DNA from: Branchinecta lynchi
Lineage: Eukaryota > Arthropoda > Branchiopoda > Anostraca > Branchinectidae
Assembly (NCBI GenBank): GCA_023053575.1
Contig: JAKZAP010000003.1
Coordinates: forward strand, 5,866,561-5,930,560
DNA length: 64,000 nt
Direction of reading: 5' to 3'
The position numbers were made by a program, and so were the translations under genes. Positions 53,201 to 62,310 of the stretch are shown here, one piece after another. Position 1 is the stretch's first letter. Each line of letters begins with the position of its first letter. The notes under the pieces were generated by a model. It was given only the letters and a program-made list of their open reading frames with translations. It had not been told where the DNA came from and searched no databases.

Positions 53201-54599
53201 CAAATGTCACAGATTCCGGTAGAGAAAGTGGCAACACTGTCTACGATCTCTGATGGAAACGGTGACACCTGGCCACAGGAAACCGTGACATTCCGGCTCA
53301 TACGAGTTTATTCCTTTTTACCAATTGTTAACGAAGAATCCCGCTTTATCAGCCTCAGAATTATCGGCCTCAACTTTTGTGTTTACTGTTAACCGGTGAT
53401 TAGTAACCGGTGGCAAAATTATGGCTCGCTTCGTCGAAGAAGTAAAAAATCTGTGGAAGATCAGGTTCCTCCCAGAAGTAGATCCCCCCGGGAAAAATCC
53501 CAGAAAGTCTCCAAATTAACACCAGTAATTTGCACTCACGAAAGATACAGGAAAAGCTTCGTTCCATCTTTCGTGAAACTTTTTAATTCTCACGACTAAA
53601 AATTAATTTGTTTGTTCCTTTGCATTATATAATTTGGTTGTGTTTAAAATGTATATCTATATATTGACATCTGCAAATCTGCTGTAAATGTCCATTGACA
53701 ACGTTTTCGTGTATGATATGTTGATGAGAAATGCAAATTCGGCATGATTGCTGTGAAAGTCATTTTTAAATTAAATTCTATTCTATAAAAGTTGCTGCGA
53801 CCGGTTGCAACACTGGTGGAATTTCGCGACAATATTTTTGGCTACCTATAACGTGGAATCTTTGTTCGTAATAGGTCTGATCAACTAAAGGAAATAAATC
53901 CAAGAGGGCCCTAGAAAGGGAAATCGGATGGCCAAAACCTCCGAGACTAGTTGCGGACCCAATTCCAAAACTGCAACCTGTCCAATGCACCCACGTAAGA
54001 TACAGTAACAGCTTTCTTGCGGCTTTTGTTAAACTGTTTAACGCTTCGTCCACCATTAAAGAGCCCGTTTTTAAGCACATATGTTTGACAGTTTAGTGTA
54101 GTGTAAATATTTGTTTCTGTTTTTTTTTATGCAAACCGGGATTCTATTTGACTCGGCAGTTACGCTTGCTTTTTTTTTGTTTATATATATTCATGTTTAT
54201 TTATATGCTGACGTTGGAACCAGTTAGTCGGCAACACGCTCTGGGTAAGATTCTTAACGATTAACGATTTGGTTCGAAATGATCTAGACGACTTACTCCT
54301 CAGAATCCTCAAAGGCATCCCACAGATTGACTTCCTATTAACACAAAACTAGGACCAAGCTCTTACTTTCCGTCAGTTTTGACTAGTTTCACTGCAGGAC
54401 TCAACCAAATGGTCCTCCCAAGGGCAAGCTTTATCCGTCCATGAACCGTTGACCCGGAAAGTTGCCTCTCTATCCTGTCCTTCACCCTGTAATCAAAGGA
54501 CCTGTCTTTGTCCAGAGGTTTGACTTCACAGCAAATAAATTCGATGGCCTGTGGTGGGACGGCCTGAAACCGCTCTGGAAGCTCCAGCAAATGGGTGGC
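37113..54599 (-). CDS. TDRD12: TDRD12/Yb-like Tudor-CS protein, last four coding exons
   Basis: Minus-strand join: 54599-54367, 52833-52674, 40938-40715, 38253-37113 (stop TGA 37115-37113), 585 residues. Every junction phase fits (2, 0, 2). Residues 1-~75 match the TDRD12-specific segment after a Tudor fold (LPERFQAVPPQAIEF, LALGRTIWLSPAVKL). Residues ~140-265 are an extended Tudor module (VYVSQVSSPHSFHV, SGYPGLYCLAKF, YYRAKI, FFVDHGETETLLLSDL, LPLQAIRC). A Pro-rich linker (~400-425) leads to a CS/p23-like domain (~430-540) and an acidic Ser-rich tail. TDRD12 acts with PIWI proteins in piRNA biogenesis. The N-terminal Tudor and DEAD-box parts are not in the window. A plus-strand gene lies inside the third intron. 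Other Tudor proteins are less likely because of the CS end. Confidence 0.85.
38335..38682. mobile_element. TA-flanked MITE, copy 2 (348 bp)
   Basis: Ends CACTGTTAGAGGTTTCATAA and AAACTTCTGACAGTG, with TA outside both (38333-38334, 38683-38684). The subterminal GATAACACAAGGATGCGCAG is repeated inversely. A second inverted pair, GCCGAAGAGCCGAAAAAG and TTTTCGGCTCTTCC, sits in the middle, suggesting a composite fold-back. Confidence 0.85.
39113..39200 (+). repeat. tRNA-derived SINE or tRNA pseudogene
   Basis: A-box-like TAGCTTAGATGG at 39123-39134 and B-box-like GGTCGTGGATGCAAATCTC at 39160-39178 are 26 bases apart. The B half recurs at 37028-37090 with flanking TATGT(A/T)ATT. It does not fold into a clean cloverleaf by eye, so a working tRNA is unlikely. 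Confidence 0.6.
39983..40362. mobile_element. hAT-like MITE, copy 2
   Basis: Ends CAGAGATGGGCGAATCC and GGATTCGCCGTCCATCTCTG. Flanks CGAGAGC (39976-39982) and CGACAGC (40363-40369) are an imperfect 7-bp duplication. Internal GGATTCGGAATCGGATTCG motifs match copy 1 at 6550-6981. Confidence 0.85.
40389..40677. mobile_element. TA-flanked MITE, copy 3
   Basis: Starts CACTGTCGAAAGTTTCATAA, ends GAAACTTTTAACAGCC, TA on both sides. Shorter than copy 2 and diverged in the centre. It ends only ~38 bp from the TDRD12-like exon at 40715, close to its donor. Confidence 0.82.
40715..40938 (-). CDS. TDRD12: TDRD12-like exon: Tudor first half
   Basis: After acceptor CTACTTTCAG the frame reads AAIDFLPREPQYPSAEVYVS, then HSFHVIRVDKYKALLKLEED, and GYPGLYCLAKFPEDGLYY. 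The donor AG|GTAAGT splits an Arg codon completed at 38253. The G-Y-P-G-x-Y-C motif is the typical Tudor strand pair. Confidence 0.92.
41328..41702. mobile_element. TTAA-flanked MITE, copy 2 (375 bp)
   Basis: TTAA at 41328-41331 and 41699-41702. Ends AGGACCCCTCAAACTATTTA and AAGACAGGTCCT. The interior CCCACGGCTTTGGCTGTG and CCGTTGACTTACAGCG match copy 1. Partial ends of the same family occur at ~5586, 34912 and 48653. Confidence 0.85.
41703..42735. other. Intronic A/T-rich stretch
   Basis: Contains AATAATAAT-type simple sequence near 42090-42125. No gene or family member was recognised. Confidence 0.45.
42736..43815 (+). repeat. Family A element, copy 4 (most complete)
   Basis: Start ACAAGACCAAAGGTTTCGAT plus GGGATCCCAAAA; at least five ~135-bp units; microsatellite GACGGACGGACGGACAGACG; end CCACTTACGTTTTGGGATCC plus CAAAAA. 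Use it as the reference for the family. Confidence 0.88.
43816..44300. other. Spacer between two opposed family A elements
   Basis: Includes an inverted pair, AAAGGACACCTCGTAC (~44016) and GTACGAAGTGTCTTTT (~44119), probably a small MITE of ~120 bp. A B-box-like GGTTCGATCC lies at 43970, without a convincing tRNA body. Confidence 0.5.
44301..45546 (-). repeat. Family A element, inverted copy 5
   Basis: Left TTTTTTGGGATCCGAAAACG, right CGATTTTTGGGATCCCGTCG plus CTTGGGTCTTGT. At least six units with GAAGACATGCTGAACACG and CGGACAAGTAGTTCGCC. The GACGGACA microsatellite is almost lost. It faces copy 4 about 485 bp away. Confidence 0.86.
45547..46493. other. Intronic stretch with an inverted pair
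   Basis: GAGAGGCTGCCAACCCCGAA (~45741) and GGTGGCAACCTCTCCTGTG (~45932) are opposed, and CTCGCAAATTCTGAA occurs twice (45681, 46033), suggesting another degraded fold-back element. No gene recognised. Confidence 0.45.
46494..46680. mobile_element. Fold-back element with ~85-bp arms
   Basis: Left arm from TTTGACGGTG through TCAGCTACATTTTATTAGAG to GCTGGAAAAT; right arm is its near-perfect inverse, ending CACCGTCAAA; loop only ~6 bases (AAACTT). Related partial copies at 6033-6200 and 50568-50755. Confidence 0.9.
46918..47156. mobile_element. Fold-back MITE with ~100-bp arms
   Basis: Left arm CCATTTACACACTGCGTAAA, ATCCGAGCGTATTTT, GAGCTTGAAAAGATTTCTAG; the right arm is the inverse, ending GCAGTGTGTAAACCCACCA. 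TTA lies on both outer edges. The loop is ~40 bases. No coding capacity. Confidence 0.88.
47157..47809. other. Upstream region of the nested secreted-protein gene
   Basis: No repeat recognised and no clear TATA box. CCCTTCCAG directly before the ATG at 47810 could be a 3' splice site, in which case a non-coding first exon lies further upstream. Confidence 0.4.
47810..50203 (+). CDS. Small secreted protein with Thr/Val-rich repeats, nested in TDRD12-like intron
   Basis: Two exons, 47810-48183 and 49981-50203, give 198 residues. The signal peptide MYRLLAITLVFATAYA is followed by a mature start near DVDNEG. Two Thr/Val-rich segments resemble each other: FVISSATTTVTSTPFCYTVA (~39-58) and NIVTVTNTAGTKTLTIGC (~171-188), each with a Cys. 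Basic sites CRRKRW (~79) and RGRREVER (~117) could be protease cleavage points. The donor AG|GTAAGC and acceptor TTTTTTCAG keep frame through a Ser codon. AATAAA lies at 50248-50253, 45 bases past the stop. I do not know its function; similar short secreted proteins are, to my knowledge, numerous in branchiopod crustaceans. It is transcribed opposite to its host gene. Confidence 0.82.
48184..49980 (+). other. Intron of the nested secreted-protein gene
   Basis: Carries two copies of a dispersed repeat, at ~48245-48340 and ~48818-48900 (GCTTCCGAGGAGCTCA, then GGTCAGAA), also present at 7294-7380. A TTAA-MITE end is at ~48653 and a TACTAC-type degenerate tract at 48945-49045. No coding sequence recognised. 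Confidence 0.6.
50248..50253 (+). terminator. Polyadenylation signal of the nested gene
   Basis: AATAAA 45 bases after the TAA at 50201-50203, followed by T/G-containing sequence. Position and spacing are normal for a compact 3' UTR. Confidence 0.7.
50568..50755. repeat. Fold-back element, degraded copy
   Basis: CAAGCTGGAAAATGAA and TTCATCTTCCAGTTTGAG form a short stem. The right part CAAGAGGACCCTTGCCAAGA, GGGGCGAAATATAGCTC and CAGCTGACGTATC matches 46600-46670. The left arm is truncated and a T-rich loop has expanded. Confidence 0.75.
51155..51336. repeat. 97-bp tandem duplication inside family B
   Basis: GAATATTATTTTATTATACA begins at 51155 and again at 51252. Each copy continues through GTAAAAAGTACTGTAAAAGG and TAGAACTCCTCTTCTT. 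The second copy runs on into the longer exon-like stretch. Confidence 0.9.
51305..51413 (-). pseudogene. Captured 3'-terminal coding exon of an unidentified gene
   Basis: Minus-strand reading without breaks: AFKTGNYAATIQRRNVLDIN, then VETILETIEPPNEEEEF and TAG (51307-51305). TATAATAAAATAAT follows on the minus strand within ~50 bases, a plausible polyadenylation signal. An acceptor-like TTCTAG lies at the upstream edge, but it is shared with the repeat. It is inside a family B element. A second, partial copy of the tail (PPNKEEEF, stop) lies in a 97-bp direct duplication at 51155-51251. I do not recognise the source protein. The phase does not fit use as an alternative TDRD12-like last exon. 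Confidence 0.5.
51851..52309. other. Sequence between family B halves
   Basis: Contains a near direct repeat, AAAGAATGACTCA at 52208 and 52249, with AGAGCTATACTAGTG following in both. No coding sequence recognised. Confidence 0.45.
52310..52645 (+). repeat. Family B interior fragment
   Basis: AGATTTCGGGTGTCCCCCTG, TTATCGGATCCGATCCGAAT, TCCGTTCCAAAGTTATGAAT and GGGTCCCTGATATGC match family B long units. The tail GCGGACAGAAAAAAC is where the microsatellite would be, but the 3' hairpin is absent. Confidence 0.72.
52674..52833 (-). CDS. TDRD12: TDRD12-like exon between Tudor modules
   Basis: Acceptor TTTGCTTTCAG; the first G completes Lys, then YNRDLSVKQMLLRNNLAEEN, LSHLPALYGLC and VERRRKQPE. 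Donor GAG|GTAGGT, phase 0. This follows the TDRD12-type segment as in the vertebrate protein. Confidence 0.88.
52834..54366 (-). other. TDRD12-like intron with MITE and LINE tail
   Basis: Besides the 362-bp MITE, 53524-53680 on the plus strand reads CTHERYRKSFVPSFVKLFN followed by A/T-rich DNA, typical of a 5'-truncated LINE 3' end. A second, similar tail lies at ~53980-54040. GACCGGTTGCAACACTGG at ~53800-53817 is one end of another CAGTGTTGC element. Confidence 0.65.
52878..53239. mobile_element. 362-bp hAT-like MITE with perfect 8-bp target duplication
   Basis: Ends CAGTGTTGC and GCAACACTG, flanked on both sides by TCTACGAT (52870-52877, 53240-53247). The interior has two tandem copies of GGCCAAATGTCACAGATTCC (~53169-53218) and further GTCACAG motifs. 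It sits 44 bp from the acceptor of the TDRD12-like exon at 52833. Confidence 0.93.
54367..54599 (-). CDS. TDRD12: TDRD12-like exon: conserved post-Tudor segment
   Basis: Acceptor ATCTTATAG, then ATHLLELPERFQAVPPQAIE, FICCEVKPLDKDRSFDYRV, and HGRIKLALGRTIWLSPAVK. Donor AA|GTAAGA, phase 2. The LPPQA(I/V)E...V(K/R)P(x)D...LxLGxTxW pattern identifies TDRD12 among Tudor proteins. Confidence 0.9.
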
Positions 54600-55405
54600 C
54601 TATAAGATAGTACAGAAATCACAAACTATTCCGTCTTTTCCTCCCCATCCACCTTAATCCCAAAAAAGTTAAAAAATACAAAATCTCTCTTTACACAAAC
54701 AAAAGAAAGTAGTATCTTCTCAAATTACCAGGAGATAAGAGGAGATAAAAAGCAACTTCATTGTTATAACTCATAAATCTAATAAAAGGAGTGCCGAAAG
54801 CTCGCTTGATGCAAGGGCCTTCCAAGGGTTGAGAAGGGATACAGGGATAAGGGTATTTTAGAAGGATAAGATACGCGAAGTTCGCAGTGTGCCTGTCAGC
54901 GTCCAGTACATCTCTCTCAGAAAATACATTGTGTACATTGAAAGTACTATTGTGGAAAACAAAAAATCGCCCAAGAGTCAAAGTAATCCAGCATATTTAG
55001 GATACAAGATACAAAAGCAGGCTTGCTTTTCAGTTATACTTTAAAGCAGGACCATGCAAACATCATGCCGATTTCTTCTTGCGTCAGCTCCCTTCGTGAC
55101 TTTTCAATCCGTAAATTCTGACTTACAAATATGTTTGTTTCTTACCCAGAATCACATCAGTCTTTCAAATTGCCGAGCACATTTTAAGCATAATTTTTTG
55201 TTACTGATCAAGAATCGATCACTCAAGACCTAAGAATCAGGAAGAAAATGGTCACAATTCCCAGGCTTCTCTTAGAAAGCCATTTGCTTCAATTGACAAT
55301 CTGTATGTTATTTCGGACATTAAAACTGAAATGATACAAGTTCAAAGCAATTCAGACAGTCCAAGTAGCCTGTCTTAGAAAAAAAGTCTGTCTCTGTCTT
55401 AAGAG

Positions 55406-55439
<34 letters not shown>

Positions 55440-56939
55440 AAATGCCCCAACAAAATTTTTTAGTCAAGTAAACAAAATTGGACATGTTCTTGTCAGTTGC
55501 CGATTGCCCAGTATAAGTAGTGATACAAATCGATGCCTTGTTTACGCGTTTTTTAAAAACCTGCTAAAGAACCACACTAAAGTCATCGGCTGTACCTTAG
55601 GTCTCTACGTAGTTTACTGGTAAACGCATTTTAGTGTGTCAACGAGAGGCTTTCACGTGACAACAAGAACACAATAATACATCAGCTGAAAGATAAAAAA
55701 TAACGTCCTGGTAATGAGTTTCAGCCTGGGTTCATTGTCATGCACACAAGTATAAAAAAGTACAGGTATAAATATAAGTATGGTAAATTTCTGGATTATT
55801 AAGCAGGATCTAGAATCCAGGCAGGAAAACTGGGTCAGTGGCTTTATGGTTGCGCAAATATTTCAAAATGCAGGCATGTTTTGTGGTGAGTTCAGACGCG
55901 ATGCTTTGAATTTTAAAAGTAGAAAAGACACACCTCGAGTTACGCAATCAAACTAGGTTTCCCTAACTACAATCGTTCCTAAACAATCCACGTCAAAGCC
56001 TGAGCTGAATATCAACAGAACCGGAAAAATAATACCCAAAACGGAAACTAACAACGTTCACTGTGAATGGTGAAAAAGAAAACGTTAACGGCAAGAATGC
56101 TAATTAACTATACAAAATTCGTATGGTGCAGGTCAAATGATGGTCACAGAGCTGACGGACTCGGACTCTGGACTCGTCTCGAGACGCCTTTTTCAAGGAC
56201 TCCGACTCGTCGTTCACGGAGCAGGACTCGGACTATTCTTGTCTCGAAATCCGGCCGAGTCACGAGTAGGACGTCTCGGCCTGGTAATATAAATAAAATG
56301 AAGTCTCCAGCGACCAATTAAAGAGATTAGCCAATGGATTTTTATGTCGCAGCCTTTCCAGCAGGATTAAATGGAGTTAAGATTTCAATCCAGCAGGATT
56401 AAACCTTGGAAAAATAAGTAATAAAACTCCCTCAACTCGCATGCAGTGCACAATCTGGTTCGAGCACATAAATACGTTATCGAGAGCGTCTGATCTTACC
56501 ACACATACATTATAATCGAACCTGAGCATTTCCGGGAAATTTCCGGTACCCTCCTCCCCCCTCCCCCCGGTGAGGTGAAATCCATCTTGGACCCCAAAAT
56601 GGGCCATCCTTAGTGAATGACCTATACACCTTCTAAATTTCAACCCAATCGTACTCCACCTCGTTTGATCCCTATATAGGCATGCCACCAAATTTCTTGA
56701 AGCCCTCTCTAACGCCACACACCTTGGTCATTTCCTGTTCGGACACTTATAAAAGTCATAGATGGTTTTATCTCTTGCCAAGCATTCAATCAATTCAATT
56801 AAATTTTAACGGTCAAGACGATTTGGTGGTTCTCGTCCATATTAACACTAATTATATACAAAAGATAGTTCTACACTAGTTTGGATATAACAAAGACTTG
56901 TCAAACATAACACAGAATATTCAAATCTATAAACAATTA
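54600..56939. other. Upstream of last TDRD12-like exon in window; repeats
   Basis: No helicase or Tudor exon was seen on the minus strand here. Features: an A-run of about 29 at 55406-55434 and ACTCGGACT-rich DNA at 56155-56260 shared with 60210-60300. A segment 56010-56120 (CGTTAACGGCAAGAATGC) is shared with 60420-60520. A minus-strand open frame at 54691-54981 has no domain I recognise. Confidence 0.5.
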
Positions 56940-59620
56940 ATGATGAGAGTTAAAAAGGTTGTCGAAAGCGGGAACAAAACTCCTTAGGTAACGAGTCGTT
57001 GTACGTTTAATTGGCTGCAATTTGGCTATTGGCTGGGATACCACTCTCTCAGGCCTTACTCTTGCCGCAGAAAAATCTGGGGGAGAATATCACGTAGTGC
57101 TGGTGTATTCAAGATTTTAGTTCCAAACGCTACCGAAAGTTTTTCAAGGCGCTTCAACGGGGTTTCTAAATTATAAGTATTAAGGAGGTGTATATACGGT
57201 ACTTTAGGGGACTTGGAAACTACAAGGAGGGCTCTAAACTATATCCTGTCAAGCGAATCAGACTGTTCACGAGTAATTCCGAAGTGCCACACAGGGCAAC
57301 AGTATTCCAGAAGTGGGCGTATGAAAGAAACTCTTAGGAGATTCTTAGGTGGGACTCCATAACGGGATAATACTTTGAGGGAACGGAGGGACATGTTATC
57401 TCTCCTTACCATAACTTCAACCTGTATATCCCATTTCAGATCCGCCGTTATATGAACTCCCAAGAGTTTAAGTTCCTTAACATGCTGAGAGTGAGGAATT
57501 GGAGGAAAAAAACAGGGCTACTTCTTAAAAGGACATTGTTAGAACCACTGATTTCTCCATGTTAAAAACCATTTGCTCAGCAGCGGCTTCAACACAAATA
57601 TTATCTAACAATAATCGGGCACTGCTTGTTATATCACTACGCCATATCTCTAAAATGGACAAGTCGTCTACGTACTTCCATCTGTCTTGGAAAGTTACGG
57701 CAAGCTCGTTGATCGTCACAATGAAAAGCAAAGAGCCAAAAAGAGTGCCTTTGGTACACCGCAGAAAATGGGGAGGCTATCCGAATAAGTTGACTTATAT
57801 TTAGTACGTTGCGTCCGATCTGACAGGAAATTCACAATAATTCTTGCAAGGAGAACATCAATTTTAAATTTATTTAATAGTTTCTCGAGGAGCTTGCTAT
57901 GGCTAATCAAATCGAAAGCTTTTTTTAAGTCAATTACAACTAGATTAATCCAATTACCTGGTGTATCTAAATTTTTTTAAATTCTATCAAGTAAACTAAC
58001 TAAGTAATGAACCGATGAAGTGTCTGGCAGATTACCAAACTGCTTTGGATCCACCTGCTTCAAAATTTTGTCCTTCAACCCCGATGAAAGGAACTGTTCA
58101 TAAATTTTACTAAAAATAGGGATCATTGTAATGTGACGAACACCGGTGAAATCATTAGGTGAGTCCTTCTTGGGGATAGGTGTAAAAAACCCATTTTTTA
58201 ACACAGAGGGATATTGCCCAGTTTTTGTGATTTTATTGTAAATACTACAAAGAGCCACTTATTTCATCCGGGAAAGCTTTAAGGAGATCTACTGGGATAT
58301 CAAAAGGGGTTATACTTGCCCTCTTGAGCTTCTTTAACTTAATACTAACTTCAGCGGGACTAATTTCAGGGTAATCCAAGAAGTCTGGAGGTACATTGGG
58401 TATTTTATCTATGGGGATAGGAGGGACGGTCTGAACAATTGTTGCAAGGTGCGAGTTTAACTTATTTGCAGTCTCTGGTTCACTTTCATCGAGATTGAAG
58501 TACACACCCTGTTGAGTTTCACCTGTAATCTGCTTAATACAACGGAACCACTGGCTGGGTTTCGACTCAAAAAGGTGGTTTACTTCCTTGTCAACACAGG
58601 TGCCAGCAGCAGCCCTCGTCATTTTTCTGATTTTATTTTTGAGTTTATTGGCTTGAACCCGATTGTCTTGCCTGAACAGGCGTCTTTCTCAAACACCAGA
58701 GATTTGATATTTTCCGTTATATATGCGCGACCCGAAGAGAAGCGTTTTGCAGTTTTCTCAGGAAAACAAGTATTATACTTTTCTAGTAATGTTTCCTGGA
58801 GAACAATAGCTTGATTTTCTACCGTACTTGCTGTTAGAACCTTATCCCACTTCTCTTCACAAACCCGTTCACCGAATTTCAGCAGTCGTTCATCGGTGAT
58901 GGGTCTACTTGTAGTTGTAGTAGACTTATACTCAACTTTTATCTTACTCTTAGGATTAAGTTCTAGCGCAAAATGATAGCTGCCGCCGAGTGGGGAGCCA
59001 GCCAAGGGTTCACTATAGAACTCGGCTATGTTTGACGAAATAACATCCAGGGAAGGCCATTTAGCACTTTAACATAAGGCCTTTAGTGGTCGGAAACTTT
59101 ACAAGTTGTCGGAGGCCTAGACCTCTGTTAACGGAATCAATACGTAGCTCGTTAGTATCTCCGCAACCAGGATATTGACCAGAGACATAATTTGCACTTA
59201 GCTGAAGCTTTTCCAGAAAAGCTTTTCTGTCATCAACATTTTGCCCGAGAGAATAATAAAAAACACAAACAACCATTCGATTGAACTGACGGGGAAGTCG
59301 CTTTGGTTTCGTGTTTATCCACATGATCTCGACATAATCATTCAAAACAGGGACTTCAATTGCTCTGGAGCTCAGTCTTTCATGTGTATAAATTGCCAAA
59401 CCACCACCTTTCTTACCCAGCGGGTGATCATCGGGTCTAAACTTTAAAAAATTATTATACTTACTTATAAAGCTCAGGATTTTGGTGTCGAACCTCAGTA
59501 ATGACTATCAGTGAAGCTTCTACTATCCTGTACAGACTCTCTAATTCTACTATTTTATCACTGTTTAAACTTTCAGCATTACTATACAACAATCTTGAAA
59601 AAAATTAATCTTGAAATGAG
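56940..59620 (-). mobile_element. Degenerate non-LTR retrotransposon (CR1/jockey-like)
   Basis: Read on the minus strand from ~59605: endonuclease start (LLYSNAESLNSDKIVELESL, LIVITEV), GLAIYTHERLSS, then a linker. The reverse transcriptase follows (NGFFTPIPKKDSPNDFTGVR, DLIKKAF-type segment, FCGVP), then the catalytic YVDD in WKYVDDLSILE near 57665. After it come LGVHITADLKWD-type, FIRPLLEYCCPVWH and LKRLEKLSVAFG. There are several frameshifts and stops, so it is inactive. The clade is inferred only from motif order; the lack of an RNase H part favours CR1/jockey-like. Confidence 0.87.
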
Positions 59621-61849
59621 GTTGGTGGGTTGATAAACCCAACTTCGAACTGCGATCAACTAAATCATCAGAATCATTAAGTGGTGAGAATCTATTGTGT
59701 GTGCCTCACTGCTGAGCAAAACGTTGTCGTTGAGAGGAGCTCAGTAGGTTGGCTTAGAAGTGGTGGAACTGATAACTGAGCGGTAGAAAGCAAGGATCGA
59801 CAGTCCGATTCGCCCGAATTTGTACAACTCTCAGCTAAGCCGTTGTTATTTGAACTTGGGCTGGGTAGTTTAAAGAACGACTCTGTGTGAAGGTGCAAAT
59901 TACCTAGCTTCCAATGCGGAAAAATGGTATGGTCAGTTTCGCCTTCTGTCGTCTCTCTGATCCCGAACTTTTTAGATCCTCTATTTTAAAATACGTTAGC
60001 CTTATCCTTGATGAAAATATTTCGTTTAAACAGCAAACTGATTCTTTAGCTCAGAAACTGATTCAAATAGTGGTTTGATCGTCTACGTCAAACATTTTCT
60101 TCCCTAAAGCACGCTTAGGTTAATTTATTTCGCCTGGCTCATTCTCATATAAAGTCTCTTTATATATGAAGAATATAGTTCACTATTTAATAATATTATT
60201 TTTTTTTCACGAACTCGGTCTCGTCTCGTTTCACAACGATTTTTGTCAAGGACTCGGACTTGTCTTGACTCCTGAGCGTGAGTTCGGACTCGGATATGCT
60301 GGACTCGCAACAGCTGCTCTGGATGGTCATACGATAGACGAATACTCCGATGAATCTTTAATTTTTTGGACTGCAAGGGTAACAGGGACAGAATCAGCTT
60401 TAATGCTTGGGCAGAATATCAATATAACCGGAAAAATTAAACCCAGATTGACAACTGAAAGTTCACTGTGAAACGGTCAAAATGAAGGCGTTAACGGCAA
60501 GAATGGCCATTTTCTTTTTATTAATTATAAACAAATCGTATGGCCCAGATCAGACAATGGTCGTACTTGAATTTTTAACATTTGGACTTGAGGGTAGGCT
60601 AAGAGAGATAAGAATACCAAGTATCTTTTTCTGTGTTTAGATGGTCACACGATAAATGAACATTCCTCGGATTTTTAATTTTGGGAAGTTAAAGCACAAT
60701 GGACACTTCTAATGCTTTACTTTGTATTAAATGCTTCACAAATAAACATTTCCGACTTCCTTTAGAAGGCGCTACGAAAATCTGCCGTTTTCTTGTTATC
60801 CCTTGTCTTTACCTCTCTGGCATTTCGGCGATCCAAATCTTAGGAGCTGGGATATCGTGGCAGGAAATTCAAAAACTCCCAGCAATGCTTGATAGAAAAG
60901 GATATATTTGAGATATCCCCAAAGTCAAGCCGCAGATGCAGTTTACCTTATTGTTCTAGTGTTTCATCAGAAGATCCATGTCTTAAAGTGCCTATTAAAA
61001 GTTTTTCTTTGTGGAACAGTGTTGTGAAGCTTGAGTAACTTGCTTTATAAAATGTACCAGAATATGCTATAAGCTTATAAAAAATTACATAGCTACAAAA
61101 GTCATTAAAAAACAAATAACCTATTCAAATCTGAATTATACAAGCTGATTTATGCATAAAATAAAGATATACTAAGTATTATAAGAAACATCACTTTTAT
61201 CTGTGTCCAAGCTAGTAAATTGAGCATGTACTGGACCAAAAAATTAAGCTTTAAAATATCACAGAGAGGAAACTGTTGAAAAAGCTGCTGATCTAGGGGG
61301 TAAGCATTGTTCCTAAGTTGTTACTGAGTGGGATTGGGGTATTTTTATGTGCCCATTGAACTCTGAGGGTAAGAGGAATAGAAGATAAGAATACCAATTA
61401 TCTTTTTTATTTGTTAAAAAAGAATCGTACGGTCCACGTCATATGATGGTCGTACGATAAATGAACACTCCATGAATTTTAATTTCTGGAATTTAAGGGT
61501 AAGAAGGTGTTGTCATGATAAATACAACACATCGTATGATCAACGTGGGCCGGCCTTGAATTTTAAACTAACATCAAGTCCGTGTTTACTCGAGCAAGAT
61601 TTAAATACTGCGCACTTTGTAAAGCGCGTACGTGCTTAACACCCTGTTCTGTCGGGAAGTAAATCAGCTTGCCTTACAGCGGAGCCGCCCATGCTGACTT
61701 TTTTTTTTTTTTTAAATCAATCAAGTTTACTCCGAATAGCTAAAAGCTAGAAAAGGAATAAAAAAACTCCTTAAAAACTATTCAAGCTTATGCAGGGATT
61801 TATCAGGGACTTCTCTTATTTCTCAGGGCAGAAAAAACAAGCAGTAAAA
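59621..61849. other. Repeat-rich gene-free stretch
   Basis: ACTCGGACT-rich DNA at 60210-60310; three variants of GTCGTACGATAAATGAACAC at ~60330, 60645 and 61450; the CGTTAACGGCAAGAATG block (60489-60505). A T-run at 61699-61714 is followed by AATCAATCAAGTTTACTCCG, a LINE/SINE tail shared with ~7675. No gene recognised. Confidence 0.5.
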
Positions 61850-62310
61850 CGATATCCGTAATAAACTTGAACTCCTTAAAGTTTAACGGAAAAGGGCTGG
61901 GATACGACAATCTAGTTACCATCACTTATTCACTTAAATTGGCTTGAAGACCCGCTGAAAATGCGTTACTTCGTTGTTCCGCTATTCATGAATAATCGAT
62001 TTCCAAATAGTGGAATTTCCGTGCGATTTCTGGTACCTCTTTGCGCTTTTATCTGTGTTTTATGCCTTACCAGAAAGATTTATGGATTTTTCTGTTCAAG
62101 CACTAAGCAGTCTTCGCCAAGCTCACCACTGCCGACTGAAAAGCCGCTTTTGTGTTTAGATTAAAATTTCCCCCGCCATAGTAGAATTTACGTTGGGGGG
62201 ACGGTTGCAGATATAATGAACGTCATAATTAGAGCAGATAGTAGAAAATAAAAAATCCCTTGGCAGAATCCAAATTATTCCGTGTACAAAAATAAGTTGG
62301 CTTTTCAGTT
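61850..62310 (+). repeat. Dispersed repeat G, copy 2
   Basis: Blocks ATGCGTTACTTCGTTGTTCC, AATAATCGATTTCCAAATAG, GGTACCTCTTTGCGCTTTTA, CAAGCACTAAGCAGTCTTCG and AAGTTGGCTTTTCAGTTAAA, in the same order as at 34190-34790. Confidence 0.75.

Noticed and set aside
54691..54981. Minus-strand 96-codon frame as a further TDRD12-like exon
   Set aside because: No Tudor or helicase motif and no splice sites fitting phase 0 of the exon at 54599; left unassigned.
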